A stretch of 64,000 nucleotides of DNA from G965197555 sp965197555 (lineage in GTDB: Bacteria; Chloroflexota; Dehalococcoidia; Lucifugimonadales; UBA3495), in NCBI GenBank assembly GCA_965197555.1, contig OZ240213.1, forward strand, positions 1,612,001-1,676,000. The letters are read 5' to 3'. The position numbers were made by a program, and so were the translations under genes. Shown one piece after another: positions 50,685-58,866 of the stretch (positions within the stretch are counted from its first letter, which is position 1; each line of letters starts with the position of its first letter). Under the pieces are notes generated by a model. It was given only the letters and a program-made list of their open reading frames with translations. It was not told the DNA's origin and searched no databases.

Positions 50685-51929
50685 ATGACTCGCTTGTCCG
50701 AACGAGACCCTGAAATTGCTCGAGCCATCCAAGGGGAAGACGAGCGCCAGCGCCGGTGCGTTGTTTTGATCGCTGCCGAGAACTACGCCAGTAGGGCTGT
50801 CCTGGAAGCCCAGGCCAGTGTCATGAATAACAAATACGCCGAGGGTTATCCGGGCCGCCGGTATTACGGCGGTTGTGAGCATGTGGACGTGGTAGAAAAC
50901 CTGGCGATCCAACGGGCGAAACAAATCTTCGGCGCCGACCACGTTAATGTGCAGCCTCATAGCGGCGCCCAGGCCAACATGGCAGCATATTTTGCTCTCC
51001 TTGAGCCTGGGGATCCCGTCATGGGCATGCAGTTGGACCATGGTGGCCATCTTACCCACGGCTCTTCTGTCAATTTTTCGGGAAAGCTATTTAACTTCGT
51101 CCCTTACGGTGTAGACCGGGAGACCGAAACAATAGATTACGACGAGGTCGAGCGTTTGGCTCTGGAGCACCAGCCCAAGCTGATAGTCGCGGGATGCAGC
51201 GCCTATTCCAGGGTCCTGGACTTCCCTAGGTTCCGGGCCATTGCCGACGCGGTTAGCGCGTACCTGATGGTTGATATGGCCCACATTGCTGGGCTCATAG
51301 CAGGAGGTGCCCATCCTTCGCCTCTCCCTCATGCCCAGATCGTGACATCTACTACCCAAAAAAGCCTCCGGGGTCCCCGAGGCGGGTTTATGATGTGCGA
51401 CCAAGAGTTCGGACGTAGGGTGGATTCTTCTGTGTTCCCTTTTACTCAGGGTGGGCCTCAGATGCATATTATCGCTGCCAAGGCCGTCTGCTTCGGCGAG
51501 GCCCTGCAGCCGGACTTCGTCCAGTATGCTGCCTCCACAGTCGCCAACTGCCAGGCCCTTGCGCAGGAATTATCGGAAGCGGGGTTGCGCCTTGTTTCCG
51601 GCGGCACCGATAACCACCTCCTTCTGGTGGACCTGACCCCCCTGGGTATCACAGGACAACACGCAGAGGCCTCGTTGGAGGCTGTCGGCATCATAGCCAA
51701 CAAAAATGCCATCCCCTACGATCCGAGGCCGCCCAGAGTAGCCAGCGGGTTGCGGCTGGGTACTCCAGCGGTCACGAGCCGCGGCTTCGACGAAGCAACG
51801 ATGAAACACGTGGGCAGGCTAATCGCAGATCGGCTTGCCAGTCCTGATGATGATGAGGTGATGGTGCGAGTAGCCAGGGAAGTAGAAGAATTAGCTTCAA
51901 GCTTCCCAGTACCGGGAATAGACCTGTAG
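50685..51929 (+). CDS. glyA: serine hydroxymethyltransferase
   Basis: 414 residues from the ATG at 50685, with AGGAG 6 nt upstream; the ATG at 50679 abuts that site. GlyA interconverts serine and glycine with tetrahydrofolate. NKYAEGYPGRRYYGGCEHVD, QPHSGAQANMAAY and MVDMAHIAGLIAGG are standard. Two usually conserved positions differ: the family's LIASEN is LIAAEN here, and the TTTTHK preceding the PLP lysine is TSTTQK, so the His before the lysine is Gln. The lysine itself is present. These changes may affect activity or substrate choice. Confidence 0.93.
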   Translation: MTRLSERDPEIARAIQGEDERQRRCVVLIAAENYASRAVLEAQASVMNNKYAEGYPGRRYYGGCEHVDVVENLAIQRAKQIFGADHVNVQPHSGAQANMAAYFALLEPGDPVMGMQLDHGGHLTHGSSVNFSGKLFNFVPYGVDRETETIDYDEVERLALEHQPKLIVAGCSAYSRVLDFPRFRAIADAVSAYLMVDMAHIAGLIAGGAHPSPLPHAQIVTSTTQKSLRGPRGGFMMCDQEFGRRVDSSVFPFTQGGPQMHIIAAKAVCFGEALQPDFVQYAASTVANCQALAQELSEAGLRLVSGGTDNHLLLVDLTPLGITGQHAEASLEAVGIIANKNAIPYDPRPPRVASGLRLGTPAVTSRGFDEATMKHVGRLIADRLASPDDDEVMVRVAREVEELASSFPVPGIDL

Positions 51930-51958
51930 TTGAGCGCCCTAGAGCCCAATGCTATAAT
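51930..51958 (+). promoter_or_regulatory. promoter of the rpsF operon
   Basis: TTGAGC (51930-51935), a 17-nt spacer, TATAAT (51953-51958). The expected start of transcription near 51965 leaves only 8-9 nt before the rpsF ATG and no ribosome-binding site. Confidence 0.7.
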
Positions 51959-51973
51959 CTCACTCATTCTCGA

Positions 51974-52747
51974 ATGCCGGAGGACAAGCGTTTGCGCCAC
52001 TATGAATTGGTTGTTGTCCTGAGCCCAATGCTTAATCAGGACCAAGCGGCAGATACGTGGGGAAGAATCAAGGACTTCATCACCAATCAAAATGGCGACT
52101 TGACCCACGAAGAGCGATGGGGAACTCGCAGGTTGGCCTACCCGATCCGAAAGGGCCCCCACCAGTTCCTGGAAGGCAGCTATCACCTCACCAGGTTCAC
52201 CACGGAACGTTCTTTTAACAGGGAGTTGAGCAGCTTCCTACGGCAGGACGAGCAGGTTCTACGCTCTTTGGTCGTATTGGCCCAGGCTGCCCCGGCTACT
52301 CCCGAACCAGCCCCGGCCCCAGCAGCACCCTCCGCCGTGGAACCTCCCGCAGAGGTTGCGGTGGCTGACCCAGTCGCCGTTGCGGAGGCTGTCCCGGAGG
52401 CACCACCAGCGGAAGAAACGGCAGTGCCCGAGGCCGAGCCCGTGTCGGAAGAATCTGCGCCAGCAGTGGCCGAAGTGGCTGAAGAAGCATCCGGAGAACA
52501 AGAAGAGTCAATATTGGGCACAGAGACAATCGCGGTAGCATCCGTAGCTACGAATGAAGGGGAGCCGGCTCCCGTTGCTGTGGAGGCCGCATCAGAAGAG
52601 CCAGCGGCCGAGGCCGGGGGGACCGCCGAAGCATCACTGGGGGAGAGCGAGGCTGAATCAGCCCAAGGAAGGCACAGTGATGAAAATCAAGGGTCAGGGG
52701 AGGATCAATTAGAAGCCCAAGACACGGAGGGCGAAGAAAAGGAATAG
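51974..52747 (+). CDS. rpsF: 30S ribosomal protein bS6 with long acidic tail
   Basis: 257 residues, more than twice the usual 95-135. Residues about 8-105 are a normal bS6 domain (RHYELVVVLSPMLNQDQAADTWGRIKDFI, EERWGTRRLAYPIRKGPHQFLEGSYHL, RSFNRELSSFLRQDEQVLRSLVV). The remaining 150 or so residues are low-complexity Ala/Glu/Pro/Val-rich sequence, strongly acidic and surely disordered, ending EGEEKE. The mRNA appears nearly leaderless. It is the first gene of the rpsF-ssb-rpsR run. Confidence 0.95.
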   Translation: MPEDKRLRHYELVVVLSPMLNQDQAADTWGRIKDFITNQNGDLTHEERWGTRRLAYPIRKGPHQFLEGSYHLTRFTTERSFNRELSSFLRQDEQVLRSLVVLAQAAPATPEPAPAPAAPSAVEPPAEVAVADPVAVAEAVPEAPPAEETAVPEAEPVSEESAPAVAEVAEEASGEQEESILGTETIAVASVATNEGEPAPVAVEAASEEPAAEAGGTAEASLGESEAESAQGRHSDENQGSGEDQLEAQDTEGEEKE

Positions 52748-52795
52748 CAGGCCGGTGGGGCGCACAAGATATCGAGTTGCGCGATGGGAGGACCC

Positions 52796-53212
52796 TTGAA
52801 TAAGATCATAGTAATTGGAAACCTGGGTAGAGACCCCGAAATGCGTTACACCCCCGCTGGGCAAAGCGTCACTTCTTTCAGCGTAGCATCCAACCGCAGG
52901 TACACGACGGGGGACGGGCAGCAGAGGGAAGAGACCGAGTGGTTCAATGTCAGCGCTTTTGGACGGCTGGGCGAGACCTGCAACCAATACCTCACCAAAG
53001 GACAGCAGGTCTACCTGGAGGGGCGGCTACGTAGCCGGAGCTTCGAGGGCCGCGACGGCCAGACGCGTCACGTTAATGAGATCATTCTCAATGATATGCA
53101 GTTCCTGGGCCGAGGTTCCGGGGCCGAACGGGAAGAGAGCCCCTATGACATTGGCGAAGGACTAGCCAGCGGCGGCCCCATGGTGGATGATATCGATGAC
53201 CTTCCATTTTAG
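52796..53212 (+). CDS. ssb: single-stranded DNA-binding protein
   Basis: 138 residues. The OB fold starts LNKIIVIGNLGRDPEMRYTPAGQSVTSFSVASNRRY and continues EWFNVSAFGRLGETCNQYLTKGQQVYLEGRL. The acidic C-terminal tip DDIDDLPF recruits partner proteins. I choose the TTG at 52796, which has GGGAGG 4 nt upstream and gives the canonical start; an ATG at 52784 adds four residues but would contain that site. Confidence 0.95.
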   Translation: MNKIIVIGNLGRDPEMRYTPAGQSVTSFSVASNRRYTTGDGQQREETEWFNVSAFGRLGETCNQYLTKGQQVYLEGRLRSRSFEGRDGQTRHVNEIILNDMQFLGRGSGAEREESPYDIGEGLASGGPMVDDIDDLPF

Positions 53213-53245
53213 CCCACAAAGAGATTTTGGAGAGGCAAGCCAGTA

Positions 53246-53575
53246 ATGACAAGTACAGGACCAAGGTCAGGGCCCCCGCCGGGGCGGGGTTCGGGACGCC
53301 CACCAGGCCGCCCCGGCGGTCGCCCTAGAGGGCGCTATCCACCCCGCAGACGAGTCTGTACCTTTTGTGTCGAACACGTGAAACTGATCGACTACAAAGA
53401 TGTGGAGCGGCTCCGGCGGTTCCTATCCGACCGAGCAAAGATTGAACCGAGACGCAAGACCGGTGTGTGCGCCAAACACCAACGGCCACTGAGACTTGCC
53501 ATCCAACGGGCGAGGCATCTTGCATTGATCCCCTTCGTGCCTTTCCATGGTCAAACCTTGGGTGGCCGACGCTAA
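53246..53575 (+). CDS. rpsR: 30S ribosomal protein bS18 with Gly/Arg/Pro-rich N-terminus
   Basis: 109 residues. The core from about residue 36 (RRVCTFCVEHVKLIDYKDVERLRRFLSDRAKIEPRRKTGVCAKHQRPLRLAIQRARHLALIPF) is typical, with the zinc-type CxxC and Cys-x-x-His pair retained. The first 35 residues are Gly/Pro/Arg-rich and likely contact rRNA. Third gene of the rpsF-ssb-rpsR run. Confidence 0.96.
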   Translation: MTSTGPRSGPPPGRGSGRPPGRPGGRPRGRYPPRRRVCTFCVEHVKLIDYKDVERLRRFLSDRAKIEPRRKTGVCAKHQRPLRLAIQRARHLALIPFVPFHGQTLGGRR

Positions 53576-53686
53576 CTTGCCCGCATGCGCCACCGCGCAC
53601 CGCTAAAGACACAGATATCCATATGCCCCCGGACGCCCAGACCAGCTATGGCACCAAGGGGCACCTGATTAACTTGAGGATTGCAT

Positions 53687-54844
53687 ATGGCGTTCCCTTG
53701 GAGCCGTAGAGATGCCGAGGCGGACTTGGCTCCTGCTTCGGGCCGCCGTTCAAGAGTCAGGGGGCGCCGTATCCGCCAAGCCGAAGCCAGAAGGGAAAGA
53801 ACCCAGACGGCAAGAGACCGCCAACGCCAACGGTTGACCTGGAGTATCGGCACCGTCCTAATTATGGTCATCGTTGGGATTCTTGCCGCTGGCTTTTACG
53901 AAAAGTTCTATAGACCTCCTCGCGTTTGGGCTGGTAGTGTGCGCGACGTTGAATTCAACATGGGGGATTTGGTCCAGCGTATCCGGGTCCTTCAGGGTTT
54001 CAATAGGTATACCCAAGGGGGGAGGGTAGACCTTAGCGTGGTCCCATTCGAGTATCTGCAGGGTCTACTTCATGCTGAAATATTACGCCAGGCTTCGCCC
54101 GGGCTGAACATAAGCGTGACCGGCCAGAACATCGACAGCGCGATCAGGAACTTGTTCTACCCGACGGTACCTGAAGGTCAGGAAACAGACCAAGGACAAT
54201 TGGAGCGAGAGTTTAAGGAAGACTATCAAACGTTCCTAACCACCACCAACCTCTCCGATGATGATTTCCGGCGGATCATTGAGGAGCGGCTTCACTTGGC
54301 CAACCTATACGCTATCCTTGGCCAAACGATAGAGAATAACCAAGACCATGTGGAAATCCAGTGGATTCGCCTCAATTTGGAGTCCACCGTGGTGCCACAA
54401 GATGTCAGAACCAGGCTGGACGTTGAGGAATTTGCTGTGGTCGCCAACGATGTTAGCTCTCCGGGAGAATTTGAGGTCGGTGATTCTCCTGGCTACGTTG
54501 GTTGGGTCCCCCGGGGAGCATTTCCTTTCCTAGACCCCCTCTTGTTTGGTGACGAGGAGGGCGAGAGTAAGCTTCTGGCAGCCGAAGAGATCAGCGATCC
54601 GGTCCTTGGCCACGACGACCACCTATACATTGTCCAAAAGTTGGGAGATCCAAAAAACCGGGAAATTGCTGATAACATGGGCCACAAGCTCAATGCCGAG
54701 CTTGTATTGAAATGGCAGGACGAACAGTTGCAACAGGGTTCAGACGACGGCTGGCTGAAGATCAACTTCAACAGCTCTTGGTACTCATGGGTGGCCGACC
54801 AAGTGGCCGTTAGCGCACCCCGGGTGCCGCCTACTCAGCCTTAG
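53687..54844 (+). CDS. membrane-anchored SurA/parvulin-like foldase
   Basis: 385 residues from the ATG at 53687 (GAGG 8 nt upstream). A basic cytoplasmic N-terminus (RRSRVRGRRIRQAEARRERTQ) precedes a single transmembrane helix at about residues 50-70 (WSIGTVLIMVIVGILAAGF), then a helical SurA-N-like region (about 85-240) and a C-terminal parvulin-like stretch (GYVGWVPRGAFPFLDPLLF, EEISDPVLGHDDHLYIVQKLG). It would act as an exported chaperone or prolyl isomerase anchored outside the membrane. The catalytic residues of parvulins are not clearly kept. Confidence 0.75.
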   Translation: MAFPWSRRDAEADLAPASGRRSRVRGRRIRQAEARRERTQTARDRQRQRLTWSIGTVLIMVIVGILAAGFYEKFYRPPRVWAGSVRDVEFNMGDLVQRIRVLQGFNRYTQGGRVDLSVVPFEYLQGLLHAEILRQASPGLNISVTGQNIDSAIRNLFYPTVPEGQETDQGQLEREFKEDYQTFLTTTNLSDDDFRRIIEERLHLANLYAILGQTIENNQDHVEIQWIRLNLESTVVPQDVRTRLDVEEFAVVANDVSSPGEFEVGDSPGYVGWVPRGAFPFLDPLLFGDEEGESKLLAAEEISDPVLGHDDHLYIVQKLGDPKNREIADNMGHKLNAELVLKWQDEQLQQGSDDGWLKINFNSSWYSWVADQVAVSAPRVPPTQP

Positions 54845-54852
54845 GGGATCTT

Positions 54853-56175
54853 GTGGGTACGTTAGAAAAGATAAACCTTGGGTTGATGGGTTTGGGAGTA
54901 GTGGGCGGCGGTATTGCCAACGTGTTGCTGCAAGGGTCAAACAGCATCTCCAAAAAAATCGGTTGCCCTGTCAACCTAAAGAAGGTGCTGGTCCGGGACC
55001 CAGATAAGACCAGAGACGTTGACGTCTCAAGGGACTTGCTCACCACCAACCCAGAGGAGATTCTTGACGACGATGATATACACATTCTCGTCGAGGTCAT
55101 CGGTGGAATAGATCCGGCGGCTGGCTACTTGAAACATGCCCTATCCGTTGGCAAACACGTGGTTACCGCGAACAAAGAGGTCATGGCTAAGCATGGGCCG
55201 GAACTCCTATCGTTGGCCCAGCAGAAGAGGGTCAACTTGTTGTTCGAGGCCAGTGTGGGCGGCGGTATTCCTATTGTGGGCTGCTTGATGAACGAGTTAC
55301 TGGCCAATGAGATTCACTCGATCCGGGGTATTATTAACGGCACTACTAATTACATCTTGACCCGTATGGCATATCAACGGACGGGATTCGCACAGGCGTT
55401 GCAGGAGGCCCAAGAATACGGATACGCCGAGGCCGACCCAACCAACGACGTGGAAGGGATCGACGCCGCCTACAAGCTAGCGATCCTCGCCTCCTTGGCC
55501 TTTCACCAGCGCGTCCCCCCTGAGAGCATTTACCGCCAAGGCATATCTAGCTTGGAGCCCCAGGATTTCAGGTACGCTCAGGAGTTGGGGTACGCCATCA
55601 AGTCCTTGGCCATCGCCGACTTGAAGGACGGCGCGGTACAGGCTAGGGTATACCCCGCATTGGTGCCCCAGGACGACATGCTGGGTAAAGTAGACGGGGT
55701 GTACAATGCGGTCCAAGTCCAAGGCAGCTTGTGCGGCAATGTGCTGTTCCATGGAATGGGTGCCGGGAGAGGGCCAACCACCAGCGCCATGGTCGGAGAT
55801 CTCATTGATGTGTGCCGCCGTGTCGGTTTTGACCCGGTCCCACCCGTACAGGTTCTCCTAGACGACCAGAGCAATACCGATGTCAATCGCTCTGGCCAAA
55901 TCAGGTCAATAGACGATCTGATGGCTAAATATTACTTGAGGCTGAGCGTTGTTGATCAGCCAGGTGTGCTGGCCCAGATCGCCCAAATATTGGGAGACTG
56001 GTCTATAAGCATCGCGTCAGTGCTACAGATCGACTCCGACCCTTCTGAACAGACCGCGGAGATAGTAATCACCACTCATCCCGCCTTGGAGGCTTCGGTT
56101 CAGTCATCACTGAAGCTTATGTCTGACTTAGAAGTGGTGCGCAAAGTCAATAACTTGCTAAGAATCGAGGAATAG
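54853..56175 (+). CDS. hom: homoserine dehydrogenase with ACT domain
   Basis: 440 residues from a GTG 9 nt after the foldase stop. NAD(P)-binding LGLMGLGVVGGGIANVL, VVTANKEVMAKHG, FEASVGGGIPI, RGIINGTTNYIL and EAQEYGYAEADPTNDVEGIDAAYKLAIL define the enzyme. The ACT domain (about 360-440: YYLRLSVVDQPGVLAQIAQILGDWSIS) allows feedback by threonine. It makes homoserine for threonine and methionine, and thrC follows. Confidence 0.96.
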   Translation: MGTLEKINLGLMGLGVVGGGIANVLLQGSNSISKKIGCPVNLKKVLVRDPDKTRDVDVSRDLLTTNPEEILDDDDIHILVEVIGGIDPAAGYLKHALSVGKHVVTANKEVMAKHGPELLSLAQQKRVNLLFEASVGGGIPIVGCLMNELLANEIHSIRGIINGTTNYILTRMAYQRTGFAQALQEAQEYGYAEADPTNDVEGIDAAYKLAILASLAFHQRVPPESIYRQGISSLEPQDFRYAQELGYAIKSLAIADLKDGAVQARVYPALVPQDDMLGKVDGVYNAVQVQGSLCGNVLFHGMGAGRGPTTSAMVGDLIDVCRRVGFDPVPPVQVLLDDQSNTDVNRSGQIRSIDDLMAKYYLRLSVVDQPGVLAQIAQILGDWSISIASVLQIDSDPSEQTAEIVITTHPALEASVQSSLKLMSDLEVVRKVNNLLRIEE

Positions 56176-56247
56176 TCCGCTTCCTTCCAGCCAGCGCTAG
56201 ACCGGCTGCCGGTCGAATGAAGCGAGGCGAAGGGCCAAGCGCACAAC

Positions 56248-57309
56248 ATGGGCTTAGGTGTCTTACGGTCCTACACGGATCTCCTCCCTGTGACCGACGC
56301 CACGCCATTACTGACGTTGGGCGAGGGTGATACCCCTCTGGTCCGGTCCAACAATTTGGGTAAGGGCCTGGGTTGCACCGAGCTATATTTCAAACTGGAG
56401 GGCTGTAATCCCACGGGCTCCTTTAAAGACCGAGGTATGGTGGTAGCCATCGCCAAAGCAATCGAGGAAGGCAGTACAGCCGTCATGTGCGCTTCCACAG
56501 GGAATACCAGCGCCTCCGCTGCGGCTTACGGCGCCTACTGCGGACTGCCCGCTTTTGTGCTGATCCCCAAGGGTGAGGTAGCCATGGGGAAGTTAGCCCA
56601 GGCCATGGCCTACGGTGCCCAGATTATTACGGTCAACGGGAATTTCGACACAGCGTTGAACCTGGTCAGGGAGTTTACTGGTAAACATGCTGTCACTCTG
56701 GTCAATTCCCTCAACCCTCATAGATTGGAGGGCCAGAAGACCGGCGCCTTCGAGATCTGCGACACCCTGGGGGACGCGCCGGACTATGTATTCATCCCGG
56801 TGGGCAACGCTGGCAATATCACAGCCTATTGGAAGGGTTTCAGGGAGTATCATAGTCTGGGCCGGCTTAGCCGCCTGCCCAAGATGATGGGATTCCAGGC
56901 GGAGGGCGCGGCCCCCATAGTACGCGGGGAGCCAGTGTCCAACCCTCAGACGATAGCGTCGGCTATCAGGATAGGGAATCCCGCTAGTTGGCAAGGGGCC
57001 CTGGAAGCTCGGGATGGCTCGGGAGGAGTTATCGACGCTGTGAGCGATGACGAGATCCTTGACGCTTACCGGGCCCTGGCGGCTTACGAAGGAATATTTT
57101 GCGAGCCAGCCTCTGCGGCCTCTTTCGCTGGTCTGGTAAAGATGCACCGCCAGGGATTGGACCTCAGCGGACAACGGGTAGTGTGCATTTTTACGGGCAC
57201 CGGTCTAAAGGACCCTGACCTGGCGGTCAGCAGCGTCGCGGCCCGTACCATTGAGGTGGACCCCACTATCGAAGCCGTGGAAGCCGTGGCGCTCGCGCTA
57301 ACCAGTTGA
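56248..57309 (+). CDS. thrC: threonine synthase
   Basis: 353 residues of the PLP fold-type II enzymes. The PLP lysine is in NPTGSFKDRGMVVAIAKA; CASTGNTSASAAAYGAYCGL and the Gly-rich VGNAGNITAYWKGF bind the cofactor phosphate and ring. It turns O-phosphohomoserine into threonine. The order hom-thrC is a typical threonine operon; thrB is not present in the window. Confidence 0.96.
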   Translation: MGLGVLRSYTDLLPVTDATPLLTLGEGDTPLVRSNNLGKGLGCTELYFKLEGCNPTGSFKDRGMVVAIAKAIEEGSTAVMCASTGNTSASAAAYGAYCGLPAFVLIPKGEVAMGKLAQAMAYGAQIITVNGNFDTALNLVREFTGKHAVTLVNSLNPHRLEGQKTGAFEICDTLGDAPDYVFIPVGNAGNITAYWKGFREYHSLGRLSRLPKMMGFQAEGAAPIVRGEPVSNPQTIASAIRIGNPASWQGALEARDGSGGVIDAVSDDEILDAYRALAAYEGIFCEPASAASFAGLVKMHRQGLDLSGQRVVCIFTGTGLKDPDLAVSSVAARTIEVDPTIEAVEAVALALTS

Positions 57310-57324
57310 TGAAGAGGGCCCCCG

Positions 57325-57885
57325 ATCACTCGCCAAAAGTCGATTGAGCGTGCCGTGGCGGCCCTTATAGAGGCCATCGGCGAAGACCCCAACCGGGAAG
57401 GTCTTCTAGAGACGCCACTGAGGGTCGCGCGAATGTATGAGACCCTATTCTCCGGCGTCGGGAGTGATCCCAGAGATGCCATCGACACGGTCTTCGAGTC
57501 CGTTAGCGACGATCCGGTAGTATTGAACAATATACCTTTCTACTCTATGTGCGAGCATCATCTGCTGCCTTTCTATGGGCAAGCCCACATCGGCTACATC
57601 CCCAAAGGTAAGATCGCAGGTCTTAGCAAGTTGGCCCGGGCACTGGAAAACGCTTGCGCAAGACCCCAAGTCCAAGAGCGGCTGACGGGCCAGGTAGCCG
57701 ATGCAATTCAGGCTGCCCTTCAACCCGACGGCGTAGCTGTGGAGGTGGAGGCCGAGCACCTTTGTATGTCAATGCGTGGGGTGCGAAAGCCTGGCAGCCG
57801 AGTAGTAACCCTGGCGGTCAGAGGAAAGTTTGATGCCGGTACGATTGGAAAAGAGGAACTCCTTACTTTGCTAAGAGGAAGATAA
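57325..57885 (+). CDS. folE: GTP cyclohydrolase I
   Basis: 186 residues if started at 57325. It makes dihydroneopterin triphosphate from GTP for folate. The zinc and catalytic residues are in YSMCEHHLLPFYGQAHIGYIPKG and VEAEHLCMSMRGVRKPG. The start is odd: the conserved N-terminal helix (RQKSIERAVAALIEAIGEDPNREGLLETP) extends upstream of the first usual start, the GTG at 57355. In frame only ATC (57325) and ATT (57343) lie between that GTG and a stop at 57310. GAAGAGGG sits just before the ATC. Confidence 0.93.
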   Translation: MTRQKSIERAVAALIEAIGEDPNREGLLETPLRVARMYETLFSGVGSDPRDAIDTVFESVSDDPVVLNNIPFYSMCEHHLLPFYGQAHIGYIPKGKIAGLSKLARALENACARPQVQERLTGQVADAIQAALQPDGVAVEVEAEHLCMSMRGVRKPGSRVVTLAVRGKFDAGTIGKEELLTLLRGR

Positions 57886-57888
57886 ATA

Positions 57889-58866
57889 TTGGTAACGACG
57901 GCCCTTAATTCCTTCCACGACATCACCACCGAATGGGAGGATGTTCTTGCCCAATCGCCGATGAACACCCTGTTCCTGACTCCTCAATGGCAAGAGGTGT
58001 GGTGGAAGACGTTTGGGGATAGCCAAGGTATGGCTGGGTTTTATCTAAAGACCGATGAGGGTGTTACCGCCATCGCTTCTCTGATCCAGTCCGGCGATAC
58101 TATGTCCTTTTTGGGCAATCAGGATACTTTTGACTACAATGACTTTATGATTCGCCCCGGCCACGAAGCCGTGTTTTTTGAGACCCTACTGCGCTGTATG
58201 GAGGAGCGTAGCTGCAACTCCATGCAACTCGTCTCCCTATTGGAGTCGTCACCTACCCTGCAGCACCTCCCTGAAATCGCAGCAAGCCACGGTTATTCGG
58301 TGGCGATAGAAGAGGAGGACGTCACATCAGGCGTCGCCATTCCTGATAACTGGGACGAATATTTGGCCGGACTGTCCAAGAAGGACCGGCATGAGTTGCG
58401 CCGAAAGTTCCGGCGCTTGGAGTCTGCCGATAGCTGGCGGTGGTACATGCTGTCTGACTGGGAGGAGGTCCATCCCCGGCTGGAGGACTTCATCAGCCTC
58501 ATGAAGCAGAGCCGAACCGACAAGGCTGAGTACATGACTCCCCTACGGGAACAGTTCTTTTATAGCATTTGCCAGCGCATGTCTGAGTTAGGGTTGTTAC
58601 GTTTGCTCTTCTTGGAAATGGACTCAAAGACGGTTGCCGCGAGCCTATGTTTTGACTACGGCTCCTCCCGTCTGCTATACAATAGCGGCTACGATCTGGA
58701 ATATAGCTACTACAGTGTAGGCTTGCTGCTCAACGCTCTATGCGTGAGGGAAGCCATCGACCGTGGTTTGGACTATTTCGATTTTCTGCGCGGCCCTGAG
58801 GCCTACAAGCGCGACTTGGGCGGCCAGAAAAGAAATCTTTATCAAATGGTGATCAGCCGAAGTTGA
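57889..58866 (+). CDS. CelD/BcsL-type GNAT acetyltransferase
   Basis: 325 residues from a TTG. The double GNAT-like fold of the CelD/FemAB group is visible: PQWQEVWWKTFGDSQGMAGF at the N-terminus, LSKKDRHELRRKFRRLE in the middle, and AASLCFDYGSSRLLYNSGYDLEYSYYSVGLLLNALCVREAI with DYFDFLRGPEAYKRDLGG at the C-terminus. Such proteins transfer acyl or aminoacyl groups onto polysaccharide or wall precursors. It overlaps the following glycosyltransferase by 4 nt, which suggests a shared envelope or glycan role. Confidence 0.85.
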   Translation: MVTTALNSFHDITTEWEDVLAQSPMNTLFLTPQWQEVWWKTFGDSQGMAGFYLKTDEGVTAIASLIQSGDTMSFLGNQDTFDYNDFMIRPGHEAVFFETLLRCMEERSCNSMQLVSLLESSPTLQHLPEIAASHGYSVAIEEEDVTSGVAIPDNWDEYLAGLSKKDRHELRRKFRRLESADSWRWYMLSDWEEVHPRLEDFISLMKQSRTDKAEYMTPLREQFFYSICQRMSELGLLRLLFLEMDSKTVAASLCFDYGSSRLLYNSGYDLEYSYYSVGLLLNALCVREAIDRGLDYFDFLRGPEAYKRDLGGQKRNLYQMVISRS

